A stretch of 64,000 nt of DNA, taken from NCBI GenBank assembly GCA_028383925.1, contig JAOEWO010000003.1:62001-126000 (forward strand), in the 5' to 3' direction. The notes below the pieces were generated by a model, which saw only the letters and a list, made by a program, of their open reading frames with translations, did not search any database and had not been told where the DNA came from. This stretch comes from Winogradskyella sp. (GTDB taxonomy: Bacteria > Bacteroidota > Bacteroidia > Flavobacteriales > Flavobacteriaceae). Of this stretch, positions 1 to 7,696 are shown in pieces (position 1 is the first letter of the stretch; every line of letters starts with the position of its first letter). The translations under genes and the position numbers were made by a program.

Positions 1-1
1 T

Positions 2-283
<282 letters not shown>

Positions 284-430
284 TTTAATTTATTTCTTAA
301 TTTTTTGTGTTTTTTTTGGAATTATCGATGTTGTTTCGTTAATGATAATCTTTACATTATTGAATGTTAATATTGTTGGTAAATCACTACTGCGATGTGC
401 TTAAAGAAGAGCTTCATACAATCTGTAAAA

Positions 431-460
431 AAAAGTCTAGTACTTTCGTACTAGACTTTT
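431..460 (-). terminator. Terminator downstream of tRNA-Met
   Basis: A 13-bp perfect stem (431-443 with 448-460) closes a TTTC loop, and an A-run on the plus strand at 427-434 gives a U-tract in the minus-strand transcript. It lies just downstream of the minus-strand tRNA-Met and fits its intrinsic terminator. Confidence 0.85.
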
Positions 461-467
461 ACTATTG

Positions 468-541
468 TAGCGAGAACGAGAATTGAACTCGTGACCTCCG
501 GGTTATGAATCCGACGCTCTAACCAACTGAGCTACCTCGCC
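468..541 (-). tRNA. tRNA-Met (CAT anticodon)
   Basis: The reverse complement folds as a cloverleaf: acceptor stem starting GGCGAGG paired with TTCTCGCT-type sequence, D arm AGCTCAGTTGGTTAGAGC, anticodon loop TTCATAA, and T arm with GTTCAATTC. The first acceptor pair is G-U with discriminator A, so it lacks the 1-72 mismatch of initiator tRNA; an elongator tRNA-Met is most likely. A tRNA-Ile2 (CAT read after lysidine modification) cannot be fully excluded by eye. The CCA end is not obviously complete in the DNA. Confidence 0.9.
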
Positions 542-670
542 ATAATTTCGGGTGTAAATATAGAAACAATTTTTACGACTCCAAGCATATCAATCTAAAA
601 AAATAATTTTTAATTTAAAGTTCTTAATTCTTGTATAATTGTATATATTGGCACTCAATACAATGCAATT

Positions 671-1063
671 ATGGACGATAAAGTAAAATATGAAATGGAG
701 TTTGTTATACAAGCATCTCCGGCACTTATATACACCTATATATCAACACCTTCAGGTTTGTCTGAGTGGTTTGCAGATAATGTAAATTCTCGTGGAGAAT
801 TATTTACATTTATCTGGGATGGCTCTGAAGAACAAGCAAAATTACTGACAAAGAAAAGTGGAGAACGTGTTAAGTACAGATGGCTCGAAGATGATGAAGA
901 TGGCGCATCTTACTTTTTTGAGATAAGAATACAAGTAGATGAGATAACAAAAGATGTTTCATTAATGATTACAGATTTCTCTGAAGAGGATGAGGTAGAA
1001 GAAGCTAAAATGCTTTGGGATAATCATATTTCTAGTTTAAAACAAGTTTTAGGCTCTAGATAA
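671..1063 (+). CDS. START-like (SRPBCC fold) domain protein
   Basis: This 130-residue protein opens with the pattern of the START-like/Bet v1 fold common in Bacteroidota: a strand ending in EFVIQASPALIY, then the helix-strand SGLSEWFADNV and a strand FTFIWDG. A C-terminal amphipathic helix (about residues 108-130, ending HISSLKQVLGSR) closes the cavity in this fold. Such proteins bind hydrophobic ligands, but no ligand or reaction is known for this family. There is no signal peptide, so it is cytoplasmic. It is followed 67 bp downstream by a class IV aminotransferase on the same strand that has its own candidate promoter, so the two may be only loosely coupled. Function is inferred from fold only. 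Confidence 0.8.
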   Translation: MDDKVKYEMEFVIQASPALIYTYISTPSGLSEWFADNVNSRGELFTFIWDGSEEQAKLLTKKSGERVKYRWLEDDEDGASYFFEIRIQVDEITKDVSLMITDFSEEDEVEEAKMLWDNHISSLKQVLGSR

Positions 1064-1085
1064 GTGTAACTAACTAATCTATATA

Positions 1086-1093
1086 TATCTTTG
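1086..1093 (+). promoter_or_regulatory. Candidate -7 promoter element (TATCTTTG) for the aminotransferase
   Basis: The sequence matches the Bacteroidota -7 consensus TAnnTTTG exactly and sits about 38 bases before the ATG at 1131. I do not see a convincing -33 TTG at the usual distance, so this is a candidate only. Confidence 0.45.
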
Positions 1094-1130
1094 TCTCGGT
1101 TTAATTTTAAATAAATCGAGACATTTTTTT

Positions 1131-1985
1131 ATGATAAATTTTAATGGAAATTTAGTAGCTCAAAACGATTCTAAACTAACAACAGAAAATAGAGGCTACA
1201 AATATGGTGACGCACTTTTTGAAACGTTAAAGGTTGTAAATGGTAAGATTTTCTTTTGGGAAGATCACTATTTTAGGTTAATGGCGTCTATGCGTATTCT
1301 TCGTATGACAATCCCTATGCAGTTTACTATGGAATTTTTGGAATCAGAAATTTTAAAAACTGTCGAAGCCAATAACTTGCTAAAATCTGTTGCTCGTGTT
1401 CGTCTTAATGTAGATAGAGGTGAAGGTGGTAAATATTTACCATTAAACACAGCAGAGGTTGGTTTTAATATTAGTGCAGAAGCTCACAATAATCCTTTTT
1501 ACACCATAGATACAAATGCTAATTGTGTTGTAGATTTGTATAAAGACTACTTTATGGCACCTGGTTTATTATCGGGTTTAAAATCTAACAATAAAGCATT
1601 ACCCGTTATTGGTAGTATTTACGCAAAAGAAAACGATTTAGATAATTGTTTGGTTTTAAACACTAATAAAAGCGTAATAGAAGCGCTTAACGGTAATTTG
1701 TTTTTGGTTAAAGGTGACAAGATTAAAACACCACCATTAGAAGACGGTTGCCTTAAAGGTGTTATGAGAAAGCAAATTTTAGATGTTTTAGCTAAAGATG
1801 TAAATTTATTTGTAGAGGAAGCATCTATAAGTCCTTTTGAATTGCAAAAAGCAGATGAGCTATTTATAACTAATGTTATTAAAGGTATAGTGCCAATTAC
1901 ACAGTATCGCAAAAAAACATATGGCAGTGCTTTTGCACAAAAAACAATTGCAAAATTAAATGCGAAGTTGCGTTTAATGTCTTAA
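1131..1985 (+). CDS. Class IV PLP aminotransferase (branched-chain aminotransferase / aminodeoxychorismate lyase-like)
   Basis: The 284-residue protein shows the class IV (D-amino-acid aminotransferase fold) features: NRGYKYGDALFETLKV near the N-terminus, HYFRLMASM, the PLP-binding lysine in GLKSNNKALP (about residue 153-157), the glutamate of VIEALNGNLF, and the phosphate-binding GCLKGVMRK segment. In this fold PLP carries out transamination or the beta-elimination of aminodeoxychorismate to give p-aminobenzoate for folate. The length fits both IlvE-like and PabC-like proteins. The substrate cannot be settled by eye; many flavobacterial homologues are annotated only as aminotransferase class IV. 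No folate or branched-chain amino acid genes are adjacent. Confidence 0.85.
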   Translation: MINFNGNLVAQNDSKLTTENRGYKYGDALFETLKVVNGKIFFWEDHYFRLMASMRILRMTIPMQFTMEFLESEILKTVEANNLLKSVARVRLNVDRGEGGKYLPLNTAEVGFNISAEAHNNPFYTIDTNANCVVDLYKDYFMAPGLLSGLKSNNKALPVIGSIYAKENDLDNCLVLNTNKSVIEALNGNLFLVKGDKIKTPPLEDGCLKGVMRKQILDVLAKDVNLFVEEASISPFELQKADELFITNVIKGIVPITQYRKKTYGSAFAQKTIAKLNAKLRLMS

Positions 1986-2005
1986 TACTTTGTTTTAAAA
2001 TTTAA

Positions 2006-2560
2006 TTAGTTATAACTCGGGTCCTCTGGTGCATTAGACCATATACTATAGTCACCACCAAGTTCTAGCATTTTTTCGCGCCAAAAAGAGTTACAAGGTT
2101 TAGAAATTATGGCGTTGTCATAAACGTTCTCTGAGACTAACCAAGAATTAGATTTTAGTTCGTCGTCTAATTGTTGTTCATCCCAGCCAGAGTAGCCTAA
2201 AAAGAAGCGAATATCGTTCTGAGATATCTTATGTTCATTTATTAAGTTGAGAACAGTAGCAAAATCTCCACCCCAAAAAACACCCTTAGATATTTCTATA
2301 CTGTTAGGAATTAACTCGGGAGACTTATGTATAAAGTAAAGATTGTCTTGTTCTACAGGTCCACCATTGTAAACCATAAAATCAGACTCAGTGCCATCTA
2401 CAATATCCTTAAGATTATACTCTAAAGGTTTATTTAAAATAAAACCAACAGAACCTAACGGGTTGTGATCTGCTAAAAGTATCACAGCACGGTTAAATGA
2501 TACGTCACCGATAATTGAAGGCTCGGCAATGAGTAAGTTTCCTTTTTTTGGTTTTGTCAT
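2006..2560 (-). CDS. YqgE/AlgH family protein
   Basis: This 184-residue protein carries the YqgE/AlgH signature: LLIAEPSIIGDVSFNRAVILLADHN at the N-terminus, SVGFILNKPL, the YNGGPV motif, and the C-terminal FLGYSGWDEQQLDDELKSNSW segment. The family is widespread and cytoplasmic. It is named for AlgH of Pseudomonas, but its biochemical role is unknown. It lies on the minus strand, downstream of HU and separated from it by a terminator hairpin, so it is probably transcribed on its own. It converges on the aminotransferase gene with only about 20 bases between the stop codons. Length is normal for the family. Confidence 0.92.
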   Translation of the reverse strand: MTKPKKGNLLIAEPSIIGDVSFNRAVILLADHNPLGSVGFILNKPLEYNLKDIVDGTESDFMVYNGGPVEQDNLYFIHKSPELIPNSIEISKGVFWGGDFATVLNLINEHKISQNDIRFFLGYSGWDEQQLDDELKSNSWLVSENVYDNAIISKPCNSFWREKMLELGGDYSIWSNAPEDPSYN

Positions 2561-2647
2561 TTTATAGATTGGCTTTTAAAGACTTTTAAATCTATAATAT
2601 TTTTATCAATATAACAACTAAAGATGTTAAAAAGAGAGCAAAAAAAA

Positions 2648-2666
2648 GCCTGCTCAATGAGCAGGC
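2648..2666 (-). terminator. Terminator of the HU gene
   Basis: Stem GCCTGCTC (2648-2655) pairs with GAGCAGGC (2659-2666) across a 3-base loop. A run of seven A before it on the plus strand (2641-2647) gives a U-tract on the minus strand. It lies 25 bases past the HU stop codon. Confidence 0.9.
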
Positions 2667-2690
2667 TTTGTATTTTAAACAAATAATGTT

Positions 2691-2963
2691 TTAGTTTACA
2701 GCACCACTTAAGTCAGAACCTGCCTTAAATTTTACTACATTTTTTGCTTTAATTTTGATAGTTTTTCCAGTTTGTGGGTTTCTTCCATCTCTTGCAGCTC
2801 TTCTAGAAACTGACCAAGAACCGAATCCTACTAAAGATACTCTGTTCCCTTTTTGTAAAGATCCTTCGATATCAACTAATAAAGAGTCTAATGCTTTTTT
2901 AGCAGCTGCTTTTGTGATACCAGCATTCTCTGCCATACCGTTGATCAAATCTGTTTTGTTCAT
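2691..2963 (-). CDS. HU family DNA-binding protein
   Basis: The 90-residue protein is a full-length HU/IHF family member: N-terminal helices MNKTDLINGMAENAGITKAAAKKAL, the GFGSWSV turn (residue 47 onward), and the DNA-binding arm RRAARDGRNPQTGKTIKI with the conserved RNPQTG tip and intercalating Pro. HU dimers bend and compact DNA and assist replication, repair and transcription. It has a strong own promoter (3027-3056) and terminator (2648-2666), so it is monocistronic. Upstream are two direct repeats of TTGTTAATAA at 3082-3091 and 3102-3111. Whether this is the major HU or a paralogue cannot be told from the window. Confidence 0.97.
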   Translation of the reverse strand: MNKTDLINGMAENAGITKAAAKKALDSLLVDIEGSLQKGNRVSLVGFGSWSVSRRAARDGRNPQTGKTIKIKAKNVVKFKAGSDLSGAVN

Positions 2964-3026
2964 AAATATTAAGTTTAAATTATTAAAAATTCGGTTTTCA
3001 AATAATGATTATTAAAAATCCCTACA

Positions 3027-3056
3027 CAAAATTATTAGGAATATTCACCTATGCAA
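3027..3056 (-). promoter_or_regulatory. Promoter of the HU gene (Bacteroidota -33/-7 type)
   Basis: On the minus strand a TTG (plus 3054-3056) is followed after 19 bases by TAATTTTG (plus 3027-3034), matching the Bacteroidota sigma consensus TTG / TAnnTTTG with normal spacing. Transcription would start near 3020, giving a 5' leader of roughly 55 bases before the HU ATG. Confidence 0.7.
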
Positions 3057-3081
3057 GTAATAGCAAGGCAAATCCGTGTTT

Positions 3082-3111
3082 TTGTTAATAACTCACAGCA
3101 TTTGTTAATAA
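3082..3111. repeat. Two direct TTGTTAATAA boxes upstream of HU
   Basis: TTGTTAATAA occurs at 3082-3091 and again at 3102-3111, exactly 20 bases apart, so both face the same side of the helix. They lie 26-55 bases upstream of the HU -33 element. The reverse complement TTATTAACA differs from the DnaA box TTATNCACA at one position. The same decamer occurs upstream of gyrA (25251-25260). Role unknown; possible binding sites are an inference. Confidence 0.5.
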
Positions 3112-3158
3112 AGAGATGCATTTTTATCGATTTTTTTTAAACCAATGGTATCAAGGGT

Positions 3159-4118
3159 TTACAGAAGTTTTGCTGTATCAGAAAATTGAAACCCATTTAA
3201 AAGTGATTTTACTTCCATTTTACGCTTTCCAGGAAGCTGAATTTCTTTAATATCTATATAACCACCAGCGCATGCTACACGTAACTGATCTTTGGTAGTA
3301 ATTAGGTGTCCGGCATCAAAATTGTGGGTGTCTTCTATTTTTTCTACAGCGTATATTTTTACAGAAAGAGGTTCGCCATTATCGGTATCTAAATAGCACC
3401 AAGCAGCAGGAAACGGGTTTAAACCACGTATTTTATTATAAATAGTATCTAAGGGTGCAGACCAGTCTATTTTACAATTTTCTCTATTAAGCTTATAAGC
3501 TGTTTTAACGTTTTTAATTTCTGGTTGAATTGTTGTAGTAGCGGCATCTGTTTCTATTAGCTTAACGGTCTTTAAAACTAACTTACTACCTAATATCATA
3601 AGTCTGTCGTGAAGGCTTCCTACAGTTTCGTCATTAGTAATGGTTAAATCATTAGAATCTATGATGGCTCCGGTATCTATTTTTTCATCTATAAAAAATG
3701 TGGTAGCTCCGGTTTTTGTTTCCCCATTTATAATTGCCCAATGTATGGGTGCTGCACCTCTATATTGTGGTAATAGTGATGCATGTAGGTTAAAAGTACC
3801 ATATGCTGGCATTTGCCAAACAACTTTTGGTAACATTCTAAAAGCAACAACAATTTGTAGGTTAGCTTCTAGAGCTTTAAGCTCTTTAATAAATGCGTCT
3901 GCTTTTAAGTTTGTAGGTTGTAAAATATTTAAATTATGATCTAGCGCAAATTGTTTTACTGCAGAAGCTCTTAATTTTTGTCCACGACCAGCAGGCCTAT
4001 CTGGTGCAGTAATTACACCAACAACATTATAATCATTATCAATAAGTGTTTTTAATGTAGCTACAGCAAAATCTGGTGTGCCCATAAACACAATTTTTAT
4101 ATTACGTTTTGTTGTCAT
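3159..4118 (-). CDS. fmt: Methionyl-tRNA formyltransferase
   Basis: Fmt transfers a formyl group from 10-formyl-tetrahydrofolate to Met on initiator tRNA. The 319-residue protein has the N-terminal Rossmann start IKIVFMGTPDFAV, the tRNA-contact loop TAPDRPAGRGQKL, and the catalytic formyl-transferase core FNLHASLLPQYRGAAPI with Asn110 and His112, plus Asp148 in EKIDTGAII. A C-terminal oligonucleotide-binding domain follows (about residues 210-319). The start codon overlaps the recQ stop in an ATGA, so the two are translationally coupled. It is the last gene of the AAA-recQ-fmt operon on the minus strand. Length is normal. Confidence 0.97.
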   Translation of the reverse strand: MTTKRNIKIVFMGTPDFAVATLKTLIDNDYNVVGVITAPDRPAGRGQKLRASAVKQFALDHNLNILQPTNLKADAFIKELKALEANLQIVVAFRMLPKVVWQMPAYGTFNLHASLLPQYRGAAPIHWAIINGETKTGATTFFIDEKIDTGAIIDSNDLTITNDETVGSLHDRLMILGSKLVLKTVKLIETDAATTTIQPEIKNVKTAYKLNRENCKIDWSAPLDTIYNKIRGLNPFPAAWCYLDTDNGEPLSVKIYAVEKIEDTHNFDAGHLITTKDQLRVACAGGYIDIKEIQLPGKRKMEVKSLLNGFQFSDTAKLL

Positions 4119-6010
4119 AAAAGTTTGTAAGTATTTGCTTGTGTTATTTTTATTTGTTTGGTTTCCATAAGTTCAGACAAACTTTGTAGAAGCTGCTCTT
4201 CTGAGCAGATGATAGTTTTAATTAGTTGTCGCGAAGATAAATTTTCATTTTGTAACGCGCTTACTATTTTTGTCGAAATAGAGGCATCTAAAGTCGTAGC
4301 GTTTCTCTTTTTTTCGTTTTGGCAAACAGAGCATATTCCACATTTTAGTTTTGTCTTTTCTCCAAAATAATTAAGTAATTGTCTACTTCTACATATTTTG
4401 TTGTTTTGTGTATAACTTAAAACGGCTTCTATTTGGTTGTGCTTTAATTGGTGTTGCTGTTCTACTATTTTTGCAATTGGGTTAATGGTAATAGCATCTT
4501 CGCGAGGTTTTAAAAAGGTAATCTCAGAGTCTGTATTTGCCATTTCTAAACTAATAATACCCTCTTTTTCTAAAAGCTGTAATTGGTTTATAACTTGTTT
4601 TTCAGAGAGGTTAGATTTTTCAATAACAAGACTTAAATTTACTTTAGTTTCATATTCAAAGATACCACCATAGGTTCGTAACAAAACCTTTACTAATAAA
4701 TTAAGGTTTAAATGGGTTTCTAAATACTGAAACAACGCTGCATTAGAGATTATAAATTGAATTTTTGTTCTAAAATTAAAATGTTGTGTTAATGTAATTA
4801 TGGCATTTCTATCTAGAAGTATTAGTGCATTGTATGCCATACTAGCGCTTAATTTATAACGACTACAAAACGATTTAAAATCTAATTGGTGTGTTGTGTC
4901 TTGGCCTTCGCCATAAGAAACCTGAAAGTAATTACATAGTTTATTATAAACCAGTTTTAAGAAGTCTATAGATGGTAATGTGCTTAAAAATTGACTACGT
5001 AAGTGATCTTCATCTATATGTTGTTTTAAAATTATAGCAAATGCAGGTTCGCCATTTCTGCCAGCTCTGCCTGCTTCTTGGTAGTAACTTTCTAAACTTT
5101 CTGGTAAGTTAAAATGAATTACCGTCTTTACATTAGCTTTATCTATACCCATACCAAAAGCTGTGGTAGCGATCATTATTTCTTTTTGGTTGTTAGACCA
5201 TTGTTGTAACCGTTCTTGTTTTTCTTTGTTGGTTATACCGCCATGGTAGAAGGTGGTGCTAAAGCCTTTAGATTCTAAATAGCTGTGAATGTTAGTTGTA
5301 GCTCGTCGGTTTCTTACATAGATAATAGAAGATCCTTTATGCCTGTTTAAAATATGTTCTAGTTGAAAAAGTTTATCGTCTGTATGTAAAACACTATATG
5401 CAATATTAGGTCTAGCAAAAGAGGCTTTATATATTTTTGGGTTAATAAAGTCGAGATTTGTAATAATATCTTCTACAACAGTATGCTTGGCCGTTGCTGT
5501 TAATGCAATACAGTTAACATGCGGATGCATTTGTCTTAAAGCGCTTATATTTTTGTAAGCCGGTCTAAAATCGTTACCCCATTGGCTAATACAATGCGCT
5601 TCATCTATGGCAATTAAGTTAACCTTCATTTGTAAAATGCGTTCGCGTACTAAAGGTTGAAGCAAACGCTCTGGTGATAGGTATAAAAACTTATAATTGC
5701 CATAAATACAATTATCTAATTGTGTGTCTAAATCTTTGTAAGATAAACCAGAGGTTAATGCAATTGCTTTAATACCTTTTTGTTTTAAGGTATTAACTTG
5801 GTCCTTCATTAAAGCAATTAAAGGAGATACCACAATACAGATACCATCTTTTATTAAAGCCGGAATTTGAAAACAAACCGATTTACCACCACCTGTTGGT
5901 AGTAATGCAAAGGTGTCTTCGTTTTCTAATACAGAAGTAATAATATCTTCTTGTAGTGGTCTAAACGAGGTATGATTCCAATACCGCTCTAAAACTTCAA
6001 TAGGGTGCAT
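4115..6010 (-). CDS. recQ: RecQ-family ATP-dependent DNA helicase
   Basis: RecQ helicases unwind DNA 3' to 5' in recombination and fork repair. In these 631 residues the motifs are motif 0 FRPLQEDII (16-24), Walker A LLPTGGGKS (36-44), DEAH in AIDEAHCISQWGNDFRPAY (from residue 134), motif IV-V GITNKEKQ and TTAFGMGIDKANVK, and motif VI YYQEAGRAGRNG. A RecQ zinc-binding cysteine set follows (CRSRQLLNYFGE...CGICSVCQ, about residues 540-565). The last 60 residues look like a winged-helix-like tail rather than a clear HRDC domain. Bacteroidota often carry a second, HRDC-containing RecQ elsewhere. It sits between an AAA_28 ATPase (2-base gap) and fmt (ATGA overlap). Confidence 0.95.
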   Translation of the reverse strand: MHPIEVLERYWNHTSFRPLQEDIITSVLENEDTFALLPTGGGKSVCFQIPALIKDGICIVVSPLIALMKDQVNTLKQKGIKAIALTSGLSYKDLDTQLDNCIYGNYKFLYLSPERLLQPLVRERILQMKVNLIAIDEAHCISQWGNDFRPAYKNISALRQMHPHVNCIALTATAKHTVVEDIITNLDFINPKIYKASFARPNIAYSVLHTDDKLFQLEHILNRHKGSSIIYVRNRRATTNIHSYLESKGFSTTFYHGGITNKEKQERLQQWSNNQKEIMIATTAFGMGIDKANVKTVIHFNLPESLESYYQEAGRAGRNGEPAFAIILKQHIDEDHLRSQFLSTLPSIDFLKLVYNKLCNYFQVSYGEGQDTTHQLDFKSFCSRYKLSASMAYNALILLDRNAIITLTQHFNFRTKIQFIISNAALFQYLETHLNLNLLVKVLLRTYGGIFEYETKVNLSLVIEKSNLSEKQVINQLQLLEKEGIISLEMANTDSEITFLKPREDAITINPIAKIVEQQHQLKHNQIEAVLSYTQNNKICRSRQLLNYFGEKTKLKCGICSVCQNEKKRNATTLDASISTKIVSALQNENLSSRQLIKTIICSEEQLLQSLSELMETKQIKITQANTYKLL

Positions 6011-6012
6011 TA

Positions 6013-6552
6013 TTACAAATTTAACAACTCTAAGATAAAATCTGTTCTATTTTTAATACTTCCGAAGGGTACATCTATAAGTTTATAACCAAAACGGGTG
6101 TATGTATCTATTAAATGTTGATGAATAACTTGGGCTTCTTCAAAGTTTTCGTAACGCTCGTTGTCACTAATAAATATATCTTGCCAAGGGGCTAAAACAA
6201 AAATATAATCGTACTTATGTGTTTCGCAAACATCAATAAAATGCTTAGGGTAAGTGTCACCTATATAATCCATATAAGCCAAAACATCTGGCAGGCCTCT
6301 GTCTAAAAATACCATATTTTGGTTTTCTTTGTCAGCATCAAAAAACTGTTGTGTTCTACCTTCTAAGAGTTTTTCGCTAAATAATAAGGGTTCAGTTAAA
6401 AATAACTGCTCAATACCGTCTTGTCTTGCTTGCAGTGTTACTTGTCTAGATATTTCATCGTAGCAAGTAAACTCTAACGATTTTAAATGGGTAATAATTG
6501 ATGTTTTTCCGGTGCCTGGGCCACCAGCTATAACAATTTTTTTTGTATTCAA
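6013..6552 (-). CDS. AAA_28-type P-loop ATPase/kinase
   Basis: The 179-residue protein starts KIVIAGGPGTGKTSII with a clear Walker A (GGPGTGKT, residues 10-17), and has a Walker B-like FLDRGLPD with the DRG signature typical of AAA_28/NadR-like nucleotide kinases. Family members resemble nicotinamide-nucleotide or thymidylate-type kinases, but their substrates in Bacteroidota are not established. No signal peptide, so cytoplasmic. It is the first gene of a minus-strand operon with recQ (2-base gap) and fmt, which says little about its job. Diverges from DUF493 on the plus strand. Confidence 0.85.
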   Translation of the reverse strand: MNTKKIVIAGGPGTGKTSIITHLKSLEFTCYDEISRQVTLQARQDGIEQLFLTEPLLFSEKLLEGRTQQFFDADKENQNMVFLDRGLPDVLAYMDYIGDTYPKHFIDVCETHKYDYIFVLAPWQDIFISDNERYENFEEAQVIHQHLIDTYTRFGYKLIDVPFGSIKNRTDFILELLNL

Positions 6553-6643
6553 ATTGGCAATATTTTTGGGGTAAAATTCGTGATAAAAAATTTAATCTAA
6601 AAATGTAAAGTTAACTGTATCTTTACAATCCAAAAATTTCAAG

Positions 6644-6937
6644 ATGGAAAACGCAAATAAAACAGACGAGTTTTACGAAAAACTAAAGTCACAATTATAC
6701 GATACAACCCTTTGGCCTGCTGAATATTTATATAAGTTTATTGTAATTACAGAAGGTACTGGTATTGCAGAAATTGAGGGATTGTTTAATGGCTTAGGCG
6801 CCGTAATAAAGACCAATGTGTCTAAGAACGGAAAGTATACGAGTGTGTCTATTAACGTAAGATTAAAAAACCCAGAAGCAGTTATAGCTAAATACAAGGA
6901 GGTTGCAAAAAATGTTGACGGAGTAATTTCGCTATAA
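6644..6937 (+). CDS. DUF493 (YbeD-like) family protein
   Basis: A 97-residue protein with the DUF493 ferredoxin-like pattern: WPAEYLYKFIV, then a small helix with EIEGLFNGLGAVIK, the strand SKNGKYTSVSINVRLKN and a C-terminal helix to DGVISL. E. coli YbeD has this fold and is thought to act as a regulator, possibly by binding ligands or protein partners; no function is proven here. It heads a plus-strand set with DUF4290 and murA that I know as a recurrent flavobacterial arrangement. The ATG at 6644 gives the usual family length. Confidence 0.88.
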   Translation: MENANKTDEFYEKLKSQLYDTTLWPAEYLYKFIVITEGTGIAEIEGLFNGLGAVIKTNVSKNGKYTSVSINVRLKNPEAVIAKYKEVAKNVDGVISL

Positions 6938-6944
6938 TAATTGT

Positions 6945-6972
6945 TTTGGACTTGGTATTTTTTTGTACTTTG
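6945..6972 (+). promoter_or_regulatory. Candidate promoter between DUF493 and DUF4290
   Basis: TTTG at 6945-6948 is followed by TACTTTG (6966-6972), one T short of TAnnTTTG, at promoter-like spacing. It would provide a separate start for DUF4290-murA about 50 bases before the TTG start at 7028. Confidence 0.4.
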
Positions 6973-7027
6973 CAACAAAACCTAGAGACTACGGGTTTAA
7001 ACAATATTTACTACACATTTTACAATT

Positions 7028-7690
7028 TTGATTGACGATTTAGAATACAACACAGAGCGCGAGCATTTAATTATACCAGAGTATGGACGCCATCTTCAAA
7101 AGATGATTAACCATGCCAAGACACGCGAAACTAAAGAAGAACGTAATAAGCTAGCAAAAGCAATTATTTCTGTAATGGGAAATATACAGCCTCACTTAAG
7201 AGATGTGCCCGATTTTCAGCATAAGTTATGGGACCAGTTTTTTATTATGGCAGATTTTGATATAGATGCAGATTCGCCTTACGGCATGCCATCTAAGGAA
7301 GAGTTACAGGCACGTCCTGAAATGCTAGAATATCCACAAAATCATCCTAAATACCGTTTTTATGGAAACAACATAAAAACCATGATTGATGTTGCTGTAA
7401 GTTGGGAAGAAGGTGAACTAAAAGAAGCTTTAAAGTTTACCATTGCAAACCACATGAAAAAGTGTTTCCTTAATTGGAATAAAGACACTGTAGAGGATGC
7501 CGTTATTTTTAATCACTTATTTGAATTGTCTAACGGTAAATTAGACTTAAAAGATAGTGATGAAACATTAAGCGACTCTACAAGTTTAATGCGCACTAAA
7601 TCTAAGTACAGTAACAGCAAAAGCAGCTTAAATAAAAAGAGTAATAATTCGAATAAGAAAAAATATTCCAATAACAGAAAACGTTATTAG
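7028..7690 (+). CDS. DUF4290 domain protein
   Basis: The 220-residue protein matches the Bacteroidota-specific DUF4290 family: the N-terminus LEYNTEREHLIIPEYGRHLQKM is highly characteristic, followed by QPHLRDVPDFQHKLWDQ and YGMPSKEELQARP. The last 30 residues are a low-complexity tail of Ser, Asn and Lys. Function is unknown and no catalytic motif is evident. No ATG lies near the conserved N-terminus; a TTG at 7028 directly before IDDLEYN is the best start. It is cotranscribed with murA, whose ATG follows after 6 bases, so an envelope- or growth-related role is possible but only inferred. Confidence 0.87.
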   Translation: MIDDLEYNTEREHLIIPEYGRHLQKMINHAKTRETKEERNKLAKAIISVMGNIQPHLRDVPDFQHKLWDQFFIMADFDIDADSPYGMPSKEELQARPEMLEYPQNHPKYRFYGNNIKTMIDVAVSWEEGELKEALKFTIANHMKKCFLNWNKDTVEDAVIFNHLFELSNGKLDLKDSDETLSDSTSLMRTKSKYSNSKSSLNKKSNNSNKKKYSNNRKRY

Positions 7691-7696
7691 AAGCGT

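Noticed and set aside
468-541. Initiator tRNA-fMet
   Set aside because: First acceptor pair forms (G-U), without the 1-72 mismatch expected for initiator tRNA.
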